From Streptomyces sp. TP-A0874 (GTDB lineage Bacteria; Actinomycetota; Actinomycetes; Streptomycetales; Streptomycetaceae): a DNA stretch of 64,000 nucleotides. The translations under genes were made by a program, and so were the position numbers. The DNA lies in contig NZ_BBZK01000007.1 in NCBI RefSeq assembly GCF_001748085.1, positions 372,001 through 436,000 on the forward strand, given 5' to 3'. Every line of letters begins with the position of its first letter. Positions within the stretch are counted from its first letter, which is position 1. The notes under the pieces are model-generated. The model ran no database searches, had not been told where the DNA came from, and saw nothing but the letters and a program-made list of their open reading frames with translations. This document shows positions 61,903 through 64,000 of this stretch, one piece after another.

Positions 61903-63096
61903 GTGCTCACTTACGTGCACACGGCGAGGGCTGCGAGGTGCCAGGTGGCAGGCCAGGTCCGGTACGGCGAGGACGCCCGGATGACCGCCGTGGTGGCGCT
62001 GACCCGGGCGATGGCGGCCGCACAGAGCCCCCGGGAGTCCGGGCGGGCCGCCGCGCTGGGCGCCTGCCGGGCGTTGTCCGGCGACTTCGCGGCGGTCTCG
62101 GAGTGGGAGCGGGGACTGGGCCGGCTGCGGGTGCTCGTCAACGTCGGAGAGCTGGCGCCGGGGGAGGAGGAGTTCCCCGAGGACGAGTCGTACCCGGTGC
62201 GGGACTTCCCGGAGATCGCCGACTTCCTCCACCAGAGCTGGACCGGCGGCGGGGAACCGAGCGCCTGGGTGGAGACGGCCGGGGGGGACGAGAACGGCGC
62301 CTACCGGCACCAGCGGGTCGCGGCGCTGCGCCGGCGCGGCCGCGGCTGCTGCGTGGTGGCACCGCTGGTGCTGCACGGGCGGGCCTGGGGCGAGCTGTAC
62401 GTGGCCAGGAGGGTGGGGCGGCCGGTCTTCGACCGGGCGGACGCCGAGTTCGCCACCGTGCTGGCCGCCGTGGCGGCAGCCGGGATCGCACAGACCGAGC
62501 GGCTGGCCGAGGCCCGGCGACTGGCCTTCACCGACCCGCTCACCGGACTCGCCAACCGCCGGGCGGTGGACATCCAGCTGGACTGCGCACTGGAGCGGCA
62601 CCGGGCCGAGGCGGTGGTGGTGAGCCTGGTGGTCTGTGATGTCAACGGCCTCAAGCGCGTCAACGACACCTGGGGGCACTCGGTCGGCGACCGGCTGCTG
62701 GAACGTTTCGGCTCGGTGCTCTCGATGTGCGGGGCGATGCTCTCGGACGCGCTGGCCGCCCGGCTGGGCGGTGACGAGTTCTGCCTGCTCGCGGTGGGAC
62801 CGCCGGTCGAGGAGGTGATCCGGGCCGCCGAGGAGCTCTGCCAGCGGGCCGCGGCGCTGGAGTTGGGCGACGGGGTGGCCTGCGGGGTCGCCTCGACGGA
62901 CGAGCCGATCGGGCCGGTGCGGTCGGCGCGCAGGCTCTTCCGCCTCGCGGACGCCGCCCAGTACCGGGCGAAGGCGGCCGGGGCGAGGTCACCGGTGGTC
63001 GCCGGCCGGGAGGGTCCGGACGACCCGGTGGTGCGGTTGGCCGACGCCGCACCGCCGCCGCCCGGGGAGCGCCGCCGTTTCCGGGGACGGGAGTGA
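61903..63096 (+). CDS. GAF-GGDEF diguanylate cyclase
   Basis: A 397-residue cytoplasmic protein. A GAF-like sensor (about residues 30-195, with a possible cysteine pair GCCVVAPLVL) is followed by a GGDEF domain: FTDPLTGLANRRAVD, the active-site loop RLGGDEFCLLA intact, and DAAQYRAKAAGA. It should make cyclic di-GMP, the signal that holds Streptomyces in vegetative growth. It matches in layout and position, from memory, S. coelicolor CdgE. GTG 61903 lacks a clear Shine-Dalgarno sequence, so a later start is possible. Confidence 0.87.
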   Translation: MLTYVHTARAARCQVAGQVRYGEDARMTAVVALTRAMAAAQSPRESGRAAALGACRALSGDFAAVSEWERGLGRLRVLVNVGELAPGEEEFPEDESYPVRDFPEIADFLHQSWTGGGEPSAWVETAGGDENGAYRHQRVAALRRRGRGCCVVAPLVLHGRAWGELYVARRVGRPVFDRADAEFATVLAAVAAAGIAQTERLAEARRLAFTDPLTGLANRRAVDIQLDCALERHRAEAVVVSLVVCDVNGLKRVNDTWGHSVGDRLLERFGSVLSMCGAMLSDALAARLGGDEFCLLAVGPPVEEVIRAAEELCQRAAALELGDGVACGVASTDEPIGPVRSARRLFRLADAAQYRAKAAGARSPVVAGREGPDDPVVRLADAAPPPPGERRRFRGRE

Positions 63097-63184
63097 GCCC
63101 CTGGTGCGCGCCCCGGCGGCTCGGTCGAGGTACTGCCGCCGCCGGCTCGGCGGGGCGGCGATGGATCCCGGCGGGGTGCCAGTG

Positions 63185-63214
63185 ATGACAGCAGAACCAT
63201 TCAGTGTCTAGGGT
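63185..63214 (+). promoter_or_regulatory. Promoter for hutH, probable leaderless transcript
   Basis: ATGACA (63185-63190) and TAGGGT (63209-63214) with an 18-base spacer. Transcription would begin near 63221-63223, at or next to the hutH ATG. No Shine-Dalgarno sequence precedes that ATG. Confidence 0.5.
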
Positions 63215-63222
63215 CCGTGAAT

Positions 63223-64000
63223 ATGAATATGCAAACAGTGGTGGTGGAGCCGACCGGTCTGCAGGCCGCGGACGTCGTCGCCGTGGCGCGCGACGGAGCG
63301 CGGGTGGAGCTCTCCGAGGCCGCCCTCACCGCCCTCGCCGCCGCCCGCGAGGTCATCGACGCCCTCGCGGCCAAGCCCGAGCCGGTCTACGGCGTCTCGA
63401 CCGGCTTCGGTGCCCTCGCCGTGCGCCATATCGACCCGGACCTCCGCGGCCGCCTCCAGCGCAACATCGTCCGCTCGCACGCGGCGGGCACCGGGCCCCG
63501 TGTGGAGCGCGAGGTCGTCCGGGCCCTGATGTTCCTCCGCCTGAAGACCCTGGCCTCCGGCCACACCGGGGTGCGCCCGCAGGTCGCCCAGACGATCGCG
63601 GCCGTCCTCAACGCCGGGATCACCCCGGTCGTCCACGAGTACGGCTCCCTCGGCTGCTCGGGGGATCTCGCCCCGCTGTCGCACTGCGCGCTGACCCTGC
63701 TCGGCGAAGGGGAGGCGGAGGGGCCGGACGGCACCGTCCGCCCGGCCGGCGAACTGCTCGCCGTACACGGCATCGAGCCGGTGGAACTGCGGGAGAAGGA
63801 GGGGCTGGCGCTCCTCAACGGCACCGACGGGATGCTCGGCATGCTGCTGATGGCCTGCGCCGACCTCGGCCGACTCATCAGCTCCGCCGACATCACCGCC
63901 GCGCTCTCGCTGGAGGCCCTGCTCGGCACCGACCGGGTGCTCGCCCCGGAACTGCACGCCATCCGCCCGCACCCCGGCCAGGCCGCCAGCGCCGACAACA
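63223..64000 (+). CDS. hutH: Histidine ammonia-lyase, 5' part (runs off the window)
   Basis: 259 codons are visible of an expected about 510. It deaminates histidine to urocanate, the first step of histidine use. Motifs are PVYGVSTGFGALA (catalytic Tyr), RNIVRSHAAGTG, the MIO-forming site GSLGCSGDLAPLSH, and EGLALLNGTDGML. The MIO tripeptide is Cys-Ser-Gly instead of the usual Ala-Ser-Gly; I recall the same in S. griseus histidase, so it should still be active. The start is ATG 63223 (ATG 63229 also possible). Confidence 0.93.
   Translation, partial: MNMQTVVVEPTGLQAADVVAVARDGARVELSEAALTALAAAREVIDALAAKPEPVYGVSTGFGALAVRHIDPDLRGRLQRNIVRSHAAGTGPRVEREVVRALMFLRLKTLASGHTGVRPQVAQTIAAVLNAGITPVVHEYGSLGCSGDLAPLSHCALTLLGEGEAEGPDGTVRPAGELLAVHGIEPVELREKEGLALLNGTDGMLGMLLMACADLGRLISSADITAALSLEALLGTDRVLAPELHAIRPHPGQAASADN

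Noticed and set aside
1..64000. CRISPR arrays, tRNA/rRNA genes, prophage or complete insertion sequences
   Set aside because: Looked for spaced repeats, tRNA cloverleaf 3' ends, and transposase or integrase motifs; none found.

Overview
This is a high-GC actinomycete chromosome segment, almost certainly Streptomyces. The evidence is GC-rich codon use, many GTG starts, many 4-base GTGA/ATGA gene overlaps, and a recognisable gene order. From memory, and not checked, the order follows the S. coelicolor core chromosome from about SCO4877 (wall glycopolymer genes) through the nucleoside genes, afsQ1/afsQ2/sigQ, deoC, pnp, accA2, pccB, birA and cya to hutH near SCO4932. No rRNA, tRNA, CRISPR array, prophage or complete transposon was seen.

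Layout. 0.2-0.8 kb: LysE-type exporter. 0.9-3.9 kb: gluconate module (gntR-like repressor, gluconokinase, GntP permease). 4.0-4.9 kb: secreted M23 peptidase. 5.0-12.2 kb: divergent cluster for a nonulosonic-acid (sialic acid/Kdn type) cell-wall glycopolymer, with a polysialyltransferase-like protein, a GT2, a DUF6716 putative glycosyltransferase, a CMP-sialate synthetase fused to a HAD phosphatase, a NeuB-type synthase and an unknown protein. 12.4-17.2 kb: small catabolic module (NCS1 permease, C69/secernin hydrolase, glycerate kinase) with a divergent GntR regulator. 17.5-25.8 kb: M20 amidohydrolase, then a nucleoside ABC importer operon continuing into cytidine deaminase and thymidine phosphorylase. 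25.8-28.7 kb: accessory insert bounded by two inverted copies of an about 195-bp repeat, holding an SDR dehydrogenase and a small secreted orphan protein. 28.7-33.1 kb: MFS/LysR pair, alpha/beta hydrolase, adenosine deaminase. 33.2-36.1 kb: small envelope proteins and lipoproteins. 36.1-39.3 kb: afsQ operon and divergent sigQ. 39.4-44.2 kb: uridine kinase, secreted protein, tandem ALDH genes and deoC. 44.3-52.7 kb: membrane proteins, phosphohexomutase-family enzyme, purine nucleoside phosphorylase, LpdA-like flavoprotein, DeoR and TetR regulators. 52.8-59.6 kb: MFS relic, acyl-CoA carboxylase genes (accA2, accE-like, pccB), maf and birA. 59.7-64.0 kb: adenylate cyclase, enoyl-CoA hydratase, GAF-GGDEF protein and the start of hutH.

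How the parts work together. The strongest theme is nucleoside salvage and catabolism: import, deamination (cdd, add), phosphorolysis (deoA, pnp), probable phosphopentomutase, then deoC and the adjacent aldehyde dehydrogenases. Four of these transcription units (ABC importer, add, deoC, pnp) carry the same CTACGCGCGTAG palindrome just upstream of the gene. This looks like one dispersed regulon. A second theme is acyl-CoA carboxylation, with carboxylase subunits and their biotin ligase side by side.

The items I rate most worth following up are the CTACGCGCGTAG regulon, the split ALDH16-like gene pair, the inverted-repeat-bounded insert, the Kdn-type fusion enzyme, the NCS1/C69/glycerate-kinase module, and an ABC ATPase gene whose only well-placed start codon is ATT.
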